Of a stretch of 42,348 bases of DNA, positions 16,584 to 25,143 are shown one piece after another. The notes under the pieces are model-generated. The model ran no database searches, had not been told where the DNA came from, and worked only from the letters and a program-made list of their open reading frames with translations. The translations under genes were made by a program, and so were the position numbers. Numbering within the stretch: position 1 is the stretch's first letter; each line of letters opens with the position of its first letter. This DNA comes from Treponema sp. (GTDB lineage Bacteria > Spirochaetota > Spirochaetia > Treponematales > Breznakiellaceae): the NCBI GenBank assembly GCA_031276965.1, contig JAISMC010000018.1, positions 1 through 42,348 on the forward strand. The letters are read 5' to 3'.

Positions 16584-17109
16584 CAAGCTCAAACCGGTCT
16601 GTCTCGCTTTCACTTAATTTGGGAAGATCCGCAATACTCTCCAGGCGGAAAAACTTTAAGAATTCCCTGGTGGTTCCGTACTGAATCGGTTTACCGGGTA
16701 TGTCTTTTTTACCCAGCTCCCGGATAAGATCTTTTTCCAGGAGCAGCCGTATCATGGTATCCGCCTGAACTCCGCGGATGGACTCAATTTCACTCCTGGT
16801 AATGGGCTGAGAATAGGCGATAATGGAGAGAGTCTCCAGAGCCGCCTTAGACAGTTTGGATTCGTTTTTTTTGCCGTACCGTTCCTTAAGATTGTCCCAG
16901 TATTCCTTTTTGGGAGAGATCATGACCCCCCCGCCGATACGGGCCAGTTCCACCCCGGATTCTTCCCGGGCGTAGCGTTCCTCCAGCTTGACCAGGGCCT
17001 GTTTAACGGCATCCCCGGAAAGTCCGGAGATCCGTACCAGGGTATGCTCCTCCAGGGGGTCCGCTTCAAGGTAGAGGATGGCTTCGATGAGGGCGGTTTC
17101 TTTTTCCAT
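16570..17109 (-). CDS. scpB: Segregation and condensation protein B
   Basis: ScpB is the winged-helix kite subunit that binds ScpA and SMC in the bacterial condensin complex for chromosome segregation. I take the start as the ATG at 17109 (MEKETALIEAILYLEADPL), giving 179 aa, the usual size; the longer ORF upstream is the scpA sequence read in another frame. Conserved stretches are EAILYLEADPL and SKAALETLSIIAYSQPITRSEIESIRGV. The start overlaps the scpA stop as TGATG, so the two subunits are translationally coupled. Confidence 0.96.
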   Translation of the reverse strand: MEKETALIEAILYLEADPLEEHTLVRISGLSGDAVKQALVKLEERYAREESGVELARIGGGVMISPKKEYWDNLKERYGKKNESKLSKAALETLSIIAYSQPITRSEIESIRGVQADTMIRLLLEKDLIRELGKKDIPGKPIQYGTTREFLKFFRLESIADLPKLSESETDRFELDGQK

Positions 17110-17858
17110 CAAGATACGGCTCCGTTGGCGGCGTTTTCGCGGGGACGGATAAGAATATCCCCGAACATGCGGTTCTGAAAGATCGTTACCATCCGCATCT
17201 TTACCGCCTCCAGCAGGGCCAGGAAAGCGCAGACTATATCCATTACCGAACCGTTCCGTACCATTAAGTCGGTAAAACTGCATTCCCCCCGGGTTTCCAA
17301 AAGCTCCGTCATAAGGGTAAGTTTCTCGTTAATTGACACCTCTTCATAGAGGTCGATGATCTGCTCTCCGCTGATATTGGCCATGAGACCGGAAAAAGTT
17401 TTTAGGAGATCCCAGACATCCGCCTGTTCCCAGAGGGTATCCTCGACAAAAGGAAGGGGCCGCTGGAGTTTCTTGCGTTCAATTACCCACTCCGCTTCCC
17501 GCTCCTTTTCCTCCATGAGTTCGGTAAGCTTTTTGAAACGCTGGTACTCGATAAGTTTGTCCACCAGTTCTATCCGGGGATCTTCGATGTCATCGTCCCC
17601 CGCAAATTCTACGGGAAGGAGCATCCGGGATTTGATGTAGAGCAGGGTTGCGGCCATGCTGTGAAATTCGGTTAACTCCTCCAAATCTACGGCGGAAACA
17701 TAACTGATATATTCCAGATACTGTTCGGTGATTTGGGCTACCGGAATATCGTACATGTTTACTTCATTTTTTTTGATTAAAAAGAGAAGCAGATCCAGGG
17801 GGCCCTCGAATTCCTTTAGTCTGAAACTATAAGCGGCATTGCTGCTCGTACTGTCCAT
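17109..17858 (-). CDS. scpA: Segregation and condensation protein A
   Basis: ScpA is the kleisin that bridges the two SMC heads. The start is the ATG at 17858 (MDSTSSNAAYSFRLKEFEGPLDLLLFLI), giving 249 aa; the 125 codons before it in the ORF are antisense-like to folK and not part of the protein. The N-terminal signature F-EGPLDLLL-LI and NMYDIPVAQITEQYLEY are typical. The C-terminal winged helix (SFTDLMVRNGSVMDIVCAFLALLEAVKM) that binds SMC is present. It starts 20 bp after the folK stop and overlaps scpB by one base. Confidence 0.96.
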   Translation of the reverse strand: MDSTSSNAAYSFRLKEFEGPLDLLLFLIKKNEVNMYDIPVAQITEQYLEYISYVSAVDLEELTEFHSMAATLLYIKSRMLLPVEFAGDDDIEDPRIELVDKLIEYQRFKKLTELMEEKEREAEWVIERKKLQRPLPFVEDTLWEQADVWDLLKTFSGLMANISGEQIIDLYEEVSINEKLTLMTELLETRGECSFTDLMVRNGSVMDIVCAFLALLEAVKMRMVTIFQNRMFGDILIRPRENAANGAVS

Positions 17859-17878
17859 CCGGCTTATTATACCTGGTT

Positions 17879-18466
17879 TCACCGGTCCAGGTAAAGGGCG
17901 GAAGCGGACCCGCAGGACGGGAAAGATTCCCGGACCCTGGAGAAGAATCCTTGGGAAGGAAGGGCGTCGCAGTAACTCCGGTAGGATGCGCCGGAGCCGG
18001 GTTCTCTGGCTCCGGGAAGCAGTTCCAGCAGGGGGACAAGGGCGAAACGGCGCTCCCGCAGGCGGGGATGCGGTATTTCCAGGACCGGATCGGAGAAGAC
18101 CATGTCTCCAAAGAGGAGTATGTCGATGTCCAGGGTCCGTTCTCCCCAGCGCCGTTCCTCCGCCCGGTTCCGTCCAAGGGAGGCTTCTATTTCCTGGGTA
18201 CGGACTAAAAGCCAGCGGGGATCGTTCCGGCAAAAACCTGCCACGGCGGTATTGAGGAAACGGCCCTGACCGGCGACATGGAGGGGATCCGTTTCATAGA
18301 AAGAAGCCCTGCGGAGATCCTCCAGGATCTCCGCCAGAGCCTTACAGGCAGCCTCCAGGATGTCCCGGCTTTCCATGCAGCCAAAGGACCGGTTTGATCC
18401 CAGCCCCAGGACAACCGGTCCTTTACGCTCCCTTCCCGGAGGAAGAAGCGTAAAACTGGCTTTCAT
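17879..18466 (-). CDS. folK: 2-amino-4-hydroxy-6-hydroxymethyldihydropteridine pyrophosphokinase
   Basis: FolK transfers pyrophosphate from ATP to 6-hydroxymethyl-dihydropterin in folate synthesis. The 195-aa protein has the family motifs: LGLGSNR near residue 20, a YETDP motif (FYETDPLHVAGQGRFLNTAV), and RRWGERTLDIDILLFG followed by IPHPRLRERRFALVPLLEL, which hold the Mg-binding Asp pair and the substrate-binding His. The ATG follows the recA TGA directly. No other folate gene is in the window. The last 40 residues, after ELLPG, are longer than usual and not conserved. Confidence 0.95.
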   Translation of the reverse strand: MKASFTLLPPGRERKGPVVLGLGSNRSFGCMESRDILEAACKALAEILEDLRRASFYETDPLHVAGQGRFLNTAVAGFCRNDPRWLLVRTQEIEASLGRNRAEERRWGERTLDIDILLFGDMVFSDPVLEIPHPRLRERRFALVPLLELLPGAREPGSGASYRSYCDALPSQGFFSRVRESFPSCGSASALYLDR

Positions 18467-19777
18467 TCAGAAGAGGCCGTCCCCGCCGGGAACCGGCGTC
18501 TTCCTGGGCCGGCCCGGTCCCCGGTGTTCGGCGGGACGGGCCGCCGCGGTAAGGCCCTCGCCCTCCGGGGGGATCCCTTCCGTGGAACCCGCCGTTTGAG
18601 CCGGCGTACCGGAACCCCCTGCCTGCGGCGCGGCGGAAACGGGCCCGGTCCGGGGAACCGCAGATTGGACGCCGGGATCCGCTGCAGCCGGTTCCGGGGG
18701 CCGGACCGCAGTCTTCTGGACGGCGGGGGGGAATTCTCTGTTGGGGAACATAAGCTTCCGCAGTTTTGCCTCTAGTTCCCGGGTAAAGCCGGGATTATTT
18801 TCCAGATATTCCCGGGCGCTGTCCCGTCCCTGGGCGATTTTGTCTTCTCCATAGGAATACCAGGCCCCCTTCTTGTCGATGATATTGTACTTTACCGCTG
18901 CGTCCAGGATACTGCTGATGGCGGAGATCCCCTTGCCGAACATGATCTCCATCTCCGCCCGGCGGAAGGGAGGGGCTACCTTATTTTTGACCACCTTGAC
19001 CCGGACCCGGTTGCCCACGGCGTCGGAATCCTTCCCCGCCTCGATGGTTTCCGTCTTACGGACCTCCAGGCGTACCGAAGCGTAGAATTTAAGGGCATTG
19101 CCCCCGGTAGTGGTTTCGGGATTACCAAACATGATCCCGATCTTCATACGGATCTGGTTGATAAAGATAAGAATAGTCCGGGATTTGCCGATGATGGCGG
19201 TAAGCTTCCGCATAGCCTGGCTCATAAGCCGGGCCTGGAGGCCCATCTGGGCGTCCCCCATGTCTCCGTCGATTTCCGCCTGGGGAGTCAGAGCCGCCAC
19301 GGAGTCCACCACGATCACGTCTACCGCTCCGGAACGGACCAGGCTTTCGGCAATTTCCAGGGCCTGTTCGCCGGAATCGGGCTGGGAGACGTAGAGATTA
19401 TCCACGTCTACCCCCAGATTTTTAGCATAGGCCGGGTCCAGGGCATGTTCAGCGTCTACGAAGGCGGCGATACCCCCCAGCTTTTGGGCCTCTGCCACGG
19501 CATGGAGCGCCAGGGTAGTTTTCCCCGAAGATTCGGGACCGTAGATCTCGATAATCCGTCCCCGGGGATAACCCCCTATGCCCAGGGCCTCATCCAGCAG
19601 GATGGAACCTGACGGGATCACTTCTATGCCCGCCGCCTTACTGTGATCCCCCAATTTTATCAGAGAACCGGAACCAAATTGTTTTTCAATCTGAAGTCTG
19701 GCCGCTTCCAGGGCCTTCTCTTTTTCTTCGGCTGACGCCAGGGGATTACCCCTGGGTTTTTCGTTTTCCTTTGCCAC
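18467..19777 (-). CDS. recA: Recombinase RecA with an extended AT-hook-like tail
   Basis: RecA forms filaments on single-stranded DNA for homologous recombination and SOS signalling. Residues 1 to about 345 are canonical, with Walker [10 protein letters not shown] and the loops around [22 protein letters not shown] and [22 protein letters not shown]. The 436-aa length exceeds the usual 340-360 because of a Pro/Ala/Gly-rich tail of about 85 residues ending in [11 protein letters not shown], close to an AT-hook. Translation starts at a GTG (MAKENEK) with GGGGAGG seven bases upstream. A promoter is visible 58-86 bp before the start. I see no SOS box. Confidence 0.96.
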   Translation of the reverse strand: MAKENEKPRGNPLASAEEKEKALEAARLQIEKQFGSGSLIKLGDHSKAAGIEVIPSGSILLDEALGIGGYPRGRIIEIYGPESSGKTTLALHAVAEAQKLGGIAAFVDAEHALDPAYAKNLGVDVDNLYVSQPDSGEQALEIAESLVRSGAVDVIVVDSVAALTPQAEIDGDMGDAQMGLQARLMSQAMRKLTAIIGKSRTILIFINQIRMKIGIMFGNPETTTGGNALKFYASVRLEVRKTETIEAGKDSDAVGNRVRVKVVKNKVAPPFRRAEMEIMFGKGISAISSILDAAVKYNIIDKKGAWYSYGEDKIAQGRDSAREYLENNPGFTRELEAKLRKLMFPNREFPPAVQKTAVRPPEPAAADPGVQSAVPRTGPVSAAPQAGGSGTPAQTAGSTEGIPPEGEGLTAAARPAEHRGPGRPRKTPVPGGDGLF

Positions 19778-19834
19778 GTTTTACCCTCCCCTTCTCTATG
19801 GCCGTATGGCTGCGTTCCGCTTTAATTACGATAC

Positions 19835-19863
19835 AAAATAGCATATTTTTTTATTTCTGTCGA
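19835..19863 (-). promoter_or_regulatory. recA promoter
   Basis: On the minus strand TCGACA (-35, 19858-19863) is separated by exactly 17 bp from TATTTT (-10, 19835-19840), in an AT-rich patch that stands out from GC-rich surroundings. The expected mRNA start is about 50 bases before the recA GTG. It probably drives the long recA-to-lipoprotein run, since downstream genes overlap or nearly touch. The promoter for the divergent prs gene is not clear. Confidence 0.55.
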
Positions 19864-19952
19864 AGGGTTTCCGGAGGATTGGAACCGTTTCACCCTCTGC
19901 GGCGAGAAACAACGGCTTTTCTTTTATGGCGGCATGGTGTAGACTGGTAGCG

Positions 19953-21056
19953 ATGAATGAATTTGTCATTACCGCCACCCGGTCCATGGGAACCTATGCT
20001 GCCCGGGTAGCCGACTATTTGATCAAATTCCCCAGTTTTGCTTCCTTTTCCGGTACGATTAACGGCATCAATTTACTCAAAACCGATCGCTTTGCCGACG
20101 GAGAGATGGAAGTGGTGGTGGAGTCTTCAATCAGAGGCAAGGATATCTTTCTCTTTACCAGTTGTGCCCGGAACGAAGCGGGGATCGATGTGGAAGAGGC
20201 GAAGATTGAACTGTACCATACGGTGGATGCCCTGAAACGGGCTCAGGCGGAACGGATCACCGTTTTTGAACCCTTTGTTTCCTGTTCCCGGTCGGACCGT
20301 ACCACCCGGCGCAGTTCCGTGGGGCTCTGGGTGCATTTCAAGATCCTCGCCAGCCTGGGAACCAGGCATATACTGACCTATCAGCTTCATTCGGATAAAT
20401 CAAAATCCATGATAGATCCCGCCATCTGTGCCATGGATGATATTCCCGCCCTAACCCTTTTGAAGCGCCGTCTCTGCGATGTGTATATCCGGAATTTGGA
20501 AACGCTGGAAAAGGTTGTCCGTCCCCACTGGGTTTTTTGTTCCGTGGATGCCGGAGGGGAAAAGCTGGCCCGCCGTTTTGCCAATTCATTCGGAGCGCCC
20601 CTGGTGGTAGCCCATAAACAGCGGGATTATTCCAAATCCAATACCATCGAGTCCATCAATATCCTCTCGGCGGATCCCATCGATGGAAAGGTCCTGTGGA
20701 TTGTGGACGATATGATAGACACCGCCGGTTCCGTGGAAAGCCTGATCCGGGCCCTGGCTCCCCTAAAACCTGCCGAAATAAACCTCATAGCGGTCCATTC
20801 GCTCTGTTCGCCCCCTGCGGCGGACCGGCTCAACCGGCTTTCCGCCGCAGGCCTTCTGAAGCATATTATGGTTACCGATACGGTTTTTTGTCCCTGCTCC
20901 TGTACCGGAATTGTCGATAACCTGGAAGTGGTCCCTTCGGCGGAACTTTCCGCCAAGATCATCAGGACTATTGCCACCAACAGTTCTCTAAGTAAGATGA
21001 TGCGAAGCTTCAACGCGGAAATCTATCTAAAATCACCGAATCTTTTTAATCAATGA
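19953..21056 (+). CDS. prs: Ribose-phosphate pyrophosphokinase
   Basis: This enzyme makes PRPP from ribose 5-phosphate and ATP for nucleotide, His and Trp synthesis. The 367-aa protein has the PRPP-binding loop VDDMIDTAGSVESL and the ATP/metal region FVSCSRSDRTTRRSSVGLWVHFKIL, which is divergent from the usual YARQDR version. It is about 50 residues longer than E. coli Prs, with inserts in the N-terminal half, as in some spirochaetal homologues. I choose the ATG at 19953 (MNEFVITATRSMG), since family proteins begin about there; the ATG at 19926 adds nine unlikely residues. Neither start has a clear Shine-Dalgarno sequence. The stop codon falls inside a dispersed repeat. Confidence 0.88.
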   Translation: MNEFVITATRSMGTYAARVADYLIKFPSFASFSGTINGINLLKTDRFADGEMEVVVESSIRGKDIFLFTSCARNEAGIDVEEAKIELYHTVDALKRAQAERITVFEPFVSCSRSDRTTRRSSVGLWVHFKILASLGTRHILTYQLHSDKSKSMIDPAICAMDDIPALTLLKRRLCDVYIRNLETLEKVVRPHWVFCSVDAGGEKLARRFANSFGAPLVVAHKQRDYSKSNTIESINILSADPIDGKVLWIVDDMIDTAGSVESLIRALAPLKPAEINLIAVHSLCSPPAADRLNRLSAAGLLKHIMVTDTVFCPCSCTGIVDNLEVVPSAELSAKIIRTIATNSSLSKMMRSFNAEIYLKSPNLFNQ

Positions 21057-21079
21057 GCCTCCGCAGAGCTCTGCGGTAT
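21052..21079. repeat. Palindromic repeat, family A copy 2, overlapping the prs stop
   Basis: AATGAGCCT is followed by the 16-bp perfect palindrome CCGCAGAGCTCTGCGG and TAT. It matches the reverse complement of 88-118. The TGA stop codon of prs (21054-21056) is part of the repeat. Confidence 0.6.
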
Positions 21080-21128
21080 TTGGAACGCAGAGTAATTTCT
21101 TTACCGGAGGCCCGGTCGAAGGGAAATT

Positions 21129-21176
21129 GCGGACCTTCAGGCCGGCGGGAAACTGAAGTTTTCGAATAACTCCGTT
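21129..21176. repeat. Hairpin repeat plus family B copy 2
   Basis: GCGGACCTTCAGGCCGGCGG (21129-21148) resembles the hairpin at 29480-29499. It runs straight into GGAAACTGAAGTTTTC and AACTCCGTT, the second copy of the repeat at 1001-1030. Together with the palindrome at 21052 this gap is a mosaic of three repeat modules. Confidence 0.55.
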
Positions 21177-21209
21177 AAAGTAAATGCCTGGCTAATCGGG
21201 GCGGGGAAT

Positions 21210-21686
21210 TCATGTTTCGGGGTTTCGGCTCCGCAGCCGTGAATCCAAAAGTATGGTAACCGGACCGTCGTTGGTATAGCTTACCCGCATGTGGGCCTGG
21301 AAGACCCCGCCCGCACAGGGGAGACCCCGAAGCCGGATCTGTTCTATAAAATATTCGTAGAGGGGCCGGGCTTCTTCCGGCTGGGCGGCGCCGCTATAAG
21401 AGGGACGCCTTCCCTTGCGGGCGTCCGCAAGAAGGGTAAACTGCGAAACCGCCAAAACGGAGCCTCCGGTGTCTTTAACCGAAAGGTTCATCTTCCCTTC
21501 CCCGTCGTCGAAAATACGGAGGCCCGTAACCTTTTCCGCCAGATATGCCGCATCTTCCCGGCGGTCCCCCCGGGCCACTCCAAGGTAGACGAGAAGTCCC
21601 GCCGGGACGGTTCCGGTTACTACCGTCCGTCCACCGCCGGCAACCGAAACCGATGCGTTGAGGACACGCTGAACCACGGCCTTCAC
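21210..21686 (-). CDS. dtd: D-aminoacyl-tRNA deacylase
   Basis: Dtd hydrolyses D-amino acids wrongly attached to tRNA. The 158-aa protein matches the family in length and motifs: [15 protein letters not shown] at the N terminus, [17 protein letters not shown] in the middle, and the C-terminal [11 protein letters not shown], which contains the active-site Gly-Pro neighbourhood. The start is a GTG that overlaps the stop of the upstream TPR gene (GTGA), so it is translationally coupled to that gene. Confidence 0.96.
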   Translation of the reverse strand: MKAVVQRVLNASVSVAGGGRTVVTGTVPAGLLVYLGVARGDRREDAAYLAEKVTGLRIFDDGEGKMNLSVKDTGGSVLAVSQFTLLADARKGRRPSYSGAAQPEEARPLYEYFIEQIRLRGLPCAGGVFQAHMRVSYTNDGPVTILLDSRLRSRNPET

Positions 21687-22801
21687 GGCTGCCTGCCGCT
21701 GCCCAGGGAGGAAGCCTGGTGGACCGCAATACCCTCAAGCCTGAGACTTTCTTCTCCGGCGGATACAACGGGGATTACCCTGCCCAGGATCTCCAGGGGC
21801 CGCTCCGGGTCCACCGCCACGGAGACCTCAAAGCGTACCGGAACCGTTCCCAGCAGGGTGGTCCTGGTATCGTATCCCACCAGAAAGTCCAAAAGGACCC
21901 CCTGATCAAGCTGTTTCACATTGGCGGCCATACCCCGCCATATTACATAACAATCCCGGTACAGGGGCGGATCGGCCTTTACCTCCTGGTAACTATACCG
22001 GTCCTTGAGGGTATCGAATCCGGGAAGTTCCGTATAAGAGAGAAGGAGCCGGGCCTTGTTCTTAACCGGTTCCGAGGCATTGGATTCCAGAATGCGGTTT
22101 AGAGCAACCTTGGCGGCCTCGTCCCGGCCCTCCGCAAAGAGTTTCCGGCCCCCGGCGTAGGTATCAAGAACCTGCTTTCCGGTAAGGATGTACCGGTAGC
22201 TCCCCCCTGTTTCCACGGGACTGTTCCGTTCCTCCCGCTCGAGAACGCTGAGCTCAAGGCCGTTACGCTGGGACCGGTTCGCTGTGGAGACCCGGCTCCT
22301 GGCGAAGATCCCCCCGGTAATGATGACCGCCGCCAGAATTCCCGCCAGGGGAAAGACCATACGGTTCCAGGAAGGGGCCGCCCTGGGAAGGGGGGGATAG
22401 AGCCTGGGCAGTTTTCCCGAATCTACCCAGTCGGAAAGATCTTCCCCCCCGTATTTCCGTATTATGTTAAGAGCCCGCCGGGCCATGCTATTATTCCGGT
22501 CCAGATCCTGCACCTCCAAATACAGGTCCAGGGCCCGGTCGGTTTGTCCCCGGCGGAGAAAAAGCGCCGCCAGTCCCAGCAGTACCGAAGGATCCCGCAT
22601 CTTAATATCCCTGGCCCGCTTAAGGTAATCGAAGGCGCCGGAGAAATCCCCCAGGTGGAGACAGCAGACTCCCATAATATAGTGATAGCGGAACGAATCA
22701 TGGTATCTGACTACCTCGGGCAGGAGGCTGTCTATGGCCTCCCCGTATTTTCGCCGCCGGGCAAGACGGGCGGCCCTTGTTAAAACCGGATCAAGTTTCA
22801 T
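21683..22801 (-). CDS. TPR protein with a central membrane segment
   Basis: The 372-aa protein has an N-terminal TPR block (about residues 1-115: [53 protein letters not shown]), a membrane segment (about 147-166, [20 protein letters not shown]), and a C-terminal region of about 200 residues with one more TPR-like helix pair ([20 protein letters not shown]) and a beta-rich end ([32 protein letters not shown]). So TPRs lie on the cytoplasmic side and a second domain outside. I do not recognise the specific family. It sits 9 bp after the exported-protein gene and overlaps dtd. Confidence 0.78.
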   Translation of the reverse strand: MKLDPVLTRAARLARRRKYGEAIDSLLPEVVRYHDSFRYHYIMGVCCLHLGDFSGAFDYLKRARDIKMRDPSVLLGLAALFLRRGQTDRALDLYLEVQDLDRNNSMARRALNIIRKYGGEDLSDWVDSGKLPRLYPPLPRAAPSWNRMVFPLAGILAAVIITGGIFARSRVSTANRSQRNGLELSVLEREERNSPVETGGSYRYILTGKQVLDTYAGGRKLFAEGRDEAAKVALNRILESNASEPVKNKARLLLSYTELPGFDTLKDRYSYQEVKADPPLYRDCYVIWRGMAANVKQLDQGVLLDFLVGYDTRTTLLGTVPVRFEVSVAVDPERPLEILGRVIPVVSAGEESLRLEGIAVHQASSLGSGRQP

Positions 22802-22810
22802 CGGCGGGAT

Positions 22811-23911
22811 TTACGGTCTATGCCGCCCCTTAATTCTGGAGAGAACCAGTTCGATGGTCATCAGCTCTTCATCGCTTACGGCGCCGGCGGCAAGGTACTC
22901 GTCGATACGGGCTGTCAGATCTTTGAGTATGATCAGATCCTCCCGGGTATAATCCGCGGGATTCATCGCCGAAGCGGGACCCGCCGGAACGGTTTCGCCG
23001 CTCCGCCGCAGGATCCGGGTCAGTTCGCTGCCGGAGCCGGTATTGTACTGGGCAAATCCGTTAGGATCCTCTGCGGCAAGGAGCAGGGACAGGGTCCGCC
23101 GCTCTCCCCTTCCCAGGGGAACGGGATCGAAGTAATAGCAGACCGCCGAATCATTGATAGAATAAGGCAGAAAGTTAAAATTCCTCCCCGAAACATAGGG
23201 CGTTTTCCAGGGAATATCGTTCAACCGTTTCCAGTTGGCAAAGTGGATGAGATCCGGGTTAGTGATGCCCCCCACAAATATATTCCCCATAAAGCCGAAT
23301 TTGCCGTTCCGGGTTATCCACCAGCGGTCGCTGCTTCCGCCGTCAATCGCCGCCTCCGAGGTGAAGGACCGGGTATTGGTCATAAAGTGGGGCGCATGTC
23401 CGCCTTCACCGAGGCTTGTATCCAGAAGGAAGCGAAGCCCCACCATGTTCTGCTGTTCACCCTTATTTTCCACGGTAAGGTACATGCGGACGCCGTTGGT
23501 CAGGGAGGAATCTACGGTCCGAATAAAGGAAAATTCCTGGGTTACCGAGAGAAAGGGAGATTCAAAGATGAAGGCCGGCCGGCTTGAACTTCCCCCCAGG
23601 CGGAACTTAAAAACGGAAGCTTCCCCCAAGCGATAGGTTCTGTCCCCCGCCATGATCGTGATGAAACTGGTACGGGGGTCCCTGTCAACAAAGAGGGGCT
23701 CGTACTGTTCCTTGACGATATCGGTCATATAGTAGAGGGAGAAGCGTCCGGTATTTTCGTGGAGGACCAGCTTGATGCGGCCCTCGGCATATTCCGCCGC
23801 GCCCAGACGGGAAAGGGCCATAAAACAAAATAGGATGGATATGAGCTTCACCTGCAGGCGGGTCCATGTTCCGTCATTCCGGGCGGGGAAGGTTATTTTA
23901 GGGTGTTTCAC
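22811..23911 (-). CDS. Predicted exported protein of unknown function
   Basis: A signal peptide (LQVKLISILFCFMALSRLGAAEYAEG) is followed by about 330 residues rich in beta-strand patterns and aromatic residues, such as HENTGRFSLYYMTD and YSINDSAVCYYFDPVPLGRGERRTLSLLLAAED. No Cys lies at the cleavage site, so it is likely periplasmic rather than a lipoprotein. A GTG at 23911 is a better start than the 23926 codon because GGAGGA lies five bases upstream. It overlaps the preceding TPR gene by 14 bp. With its neighbours it forms a three-gene envelope operon: two TPR proteins flanking one secreted protein. Function unknown. Confidence 0.72.
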   Translation of the reverse strand: MKHPKITFPARNDGTWTRLQVKLISILFCFMALSRLGAAEYAEGRIKLVLHENTGRFSLYYMTDIVKEQYEPLFVDRDPRTSFITIMAGDRTYRLGEASVFKFRLGGSSSRPAFIFESPFLSVTQEFSFIRTVDSSLTNGVRMYLTVENKGEQQNMVGLRFLLDTSLGEGGHAPHFMTNTRSFTSEAAIDGGSSDRWWITRNGKFGFMGNIFVGGITNPDLIHFANWKRLNDIPWKTPYVSGRNFNFLPYSINDSAVCYYFDPVPLGRGERRTLSLLLAAEDPNGFAQYNTGSGSELTRILRRSGETVPAGPASAMNPADYTREDLIILKDLTARIDEYLAAGAVSDEELMTIELVLSRIKGRHRP

Positions 23912-24911
23912 GGGGTCCTCCGGCATTAAGGGATCTTGAAAGCTCGTTGGTCAGTTCCAGAGCCTCGGCTTTAAGGGAGAGGAGCCGGATTATCCGTTCC
24001 GAAGGCAGGGCGGAGACCGGCGCGGGAACTGCGGCGGGCGGTTCCTCCGGAATGTCCTCCACGGGAACCGCGGAGGCGATGCGGCTTTCCGTCCCGGAGA
24101 GCTGCCGCTGGTAATCGGCGTTGGCCTTTTCCAACTCCGCAACCCTGGGATCTTTGAGCAGCTCCGCGATACGTTTCTGATAGGCAATAATGGCCTGATC
24201 ATAGGAACGTTCCCGCCGCTGGTATTCCTCCACTGTTTTAAGCGACTCCTCGTGGCTCCACCGCAGTATGGCAAGGAGTTCCGCCTCAATCTTCTTTTGA
24301 TTGATCAGGGCTATGCGGTAGGAGGCCGCTTCGTATTTGACGCTGCCGGGGTATTGTTCGGTGATAATGGTGAAAACCTCAAAAGCCCGGTCCAGCTGGC
24401 CCAGGGCAAAGAGACATTCTCCAATCCAGTAGAGGGCCGCCGCCTTCCGGGAAGCGCCGCCGGGGCCGTATTCGCCGGTTCCATCCGCATAGGAACGGAG
24501 GATCACTATGGCTTCGTCGTAGCGGCCCAGATAGAAAAGGGCCCTTCCCTTTTGGTAGGACAATTCCCCTATGCGGTTGTACCCGGGATCTTGCAGTTCC
24601 AGGGTTTCCATATCCTGTATTGAAGCTTCGTATTCCCCGGCGGCAAGCTCCGCCAGGGCAATCCAGTAGAGAGCCTCGGAACGGACGGCAGGATCCGCCG
24701 CTTCGGCCCGGCGCAGTTCTATCACCGCTTCCCGCCAGCGGCCCTTTCCATAGAGATCAATACCGTATTGCAGGGAGGTCTGGGCCGCTGCAGCGGCGGC
24801 TAAAATCGTAAAGAGGATAAGGAAAAATAAAAGCCGGGCCGGGCCCCTTGGGTTAAGGCGCCCGCCGGTCTTATTTTCCCCGCCGATCCTGTTTTTGTTT
24901 TTATTGATCAT
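23898..24911 (-). CDS. Exported TPR / coiled-coil protein
   Basis: The 337-aa protein has a basic N terminus and a signal or anchor segment (LLFFLILFTILAAAAAAQTS, about residues 28-47), then five or six TPRs (LYGKGRWREAVIELRRAEAADP, YQKGRALFYLGRYDEAIVILRSY, YWIGECLFALGQLDRAFEVFTIITEQYPGS), then a coiled coil (about 215-270) and a Pro/Ala-rich linker. The TPR block resembles that of CpoB/YbgF or BamD-like outer-membrane assembly factors, but no Tol or Bam gene is near. AAGGA lies 8 bases before the ATG. Confidence 0.75.
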   Translation of the reverse strand: MINKNKNRIGGENKTGGRLNPRGPARLLFFLILFTILAAAAAAQTSLQYGIDLYGKGRWREAVIELRRAEAADPAVRSEALYWIALAELAAGEYEASIQDMETLELQDPGYNRIGELSYQKGRALFYLGRYDEAIVILRSYADGTGEYGPGGASRKAAALYWIGECLFALGQLDRAFEVFTIITEQYPGSVKYEAASYRIALINQKKIEAELLAILRWSHEESLKTVEEYQRRERSYDQAIIAYQKRIAELLKDPRVAELEKANADYQRQLSGTESRIASAVPVEDIPEEPPAAVPAPVSALPSERIIRLLSLKAEALELTNELSRSLNAGGPRETP

Positions 24912-24993
24912 ATTTTCAATCCTTAGAACCTCTCCGGAAAACCCCTCCAGGTTAAAACAGAGGAATGCTTAATTTTCGGCGGAAAGGGAACTT

Positions 24994-25143
24994 CTAATTA
25001 GTGTCTGTCCGCAAAGACGGCTGCTTTGCGGACAGATTGCGGACTTTAGTCCGATGCATTTTCGCAGCCTAAAGGCTGCGAAAATGCGCTTTTTATGGAA
25101 GTCTGTCTATAATGTGTCTACATTACAGACAGACACTAATTAG
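24994..25143. mobile_element. MITE-like element, 150 bp with 16-bp terminal inverted repeats
   Basis: The ends are perfect inverted copies: CTAATTAGTGTCTGTC (24994-25009) and GACAGACACTAATTAG (25128-25143). Inside are successive hairpins: GTCCGCAAAG/CTTTGCGGAC, CGGACT/AGTCCG, a 13-bp stem CATTTTCGCAGCC/GGCTGCGAAAATG, and an imperfect stem next to the right end. There is no ORF, so any movement would need a transposase in trans. The right terminal repeat contains the TAA stop codon of rpe. No target-site duplication is obvious outside the ends. The strong 13-bp hairpin may also act as a terminator for rpe. Confidence 0.65.

Noticed and set aside
17859-18233. N-terminal 125 codons of the scpA ORF
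   Set aside because: This stretch overlaps folK in another frame. The ScpA family starts close to the ATG at 17858.
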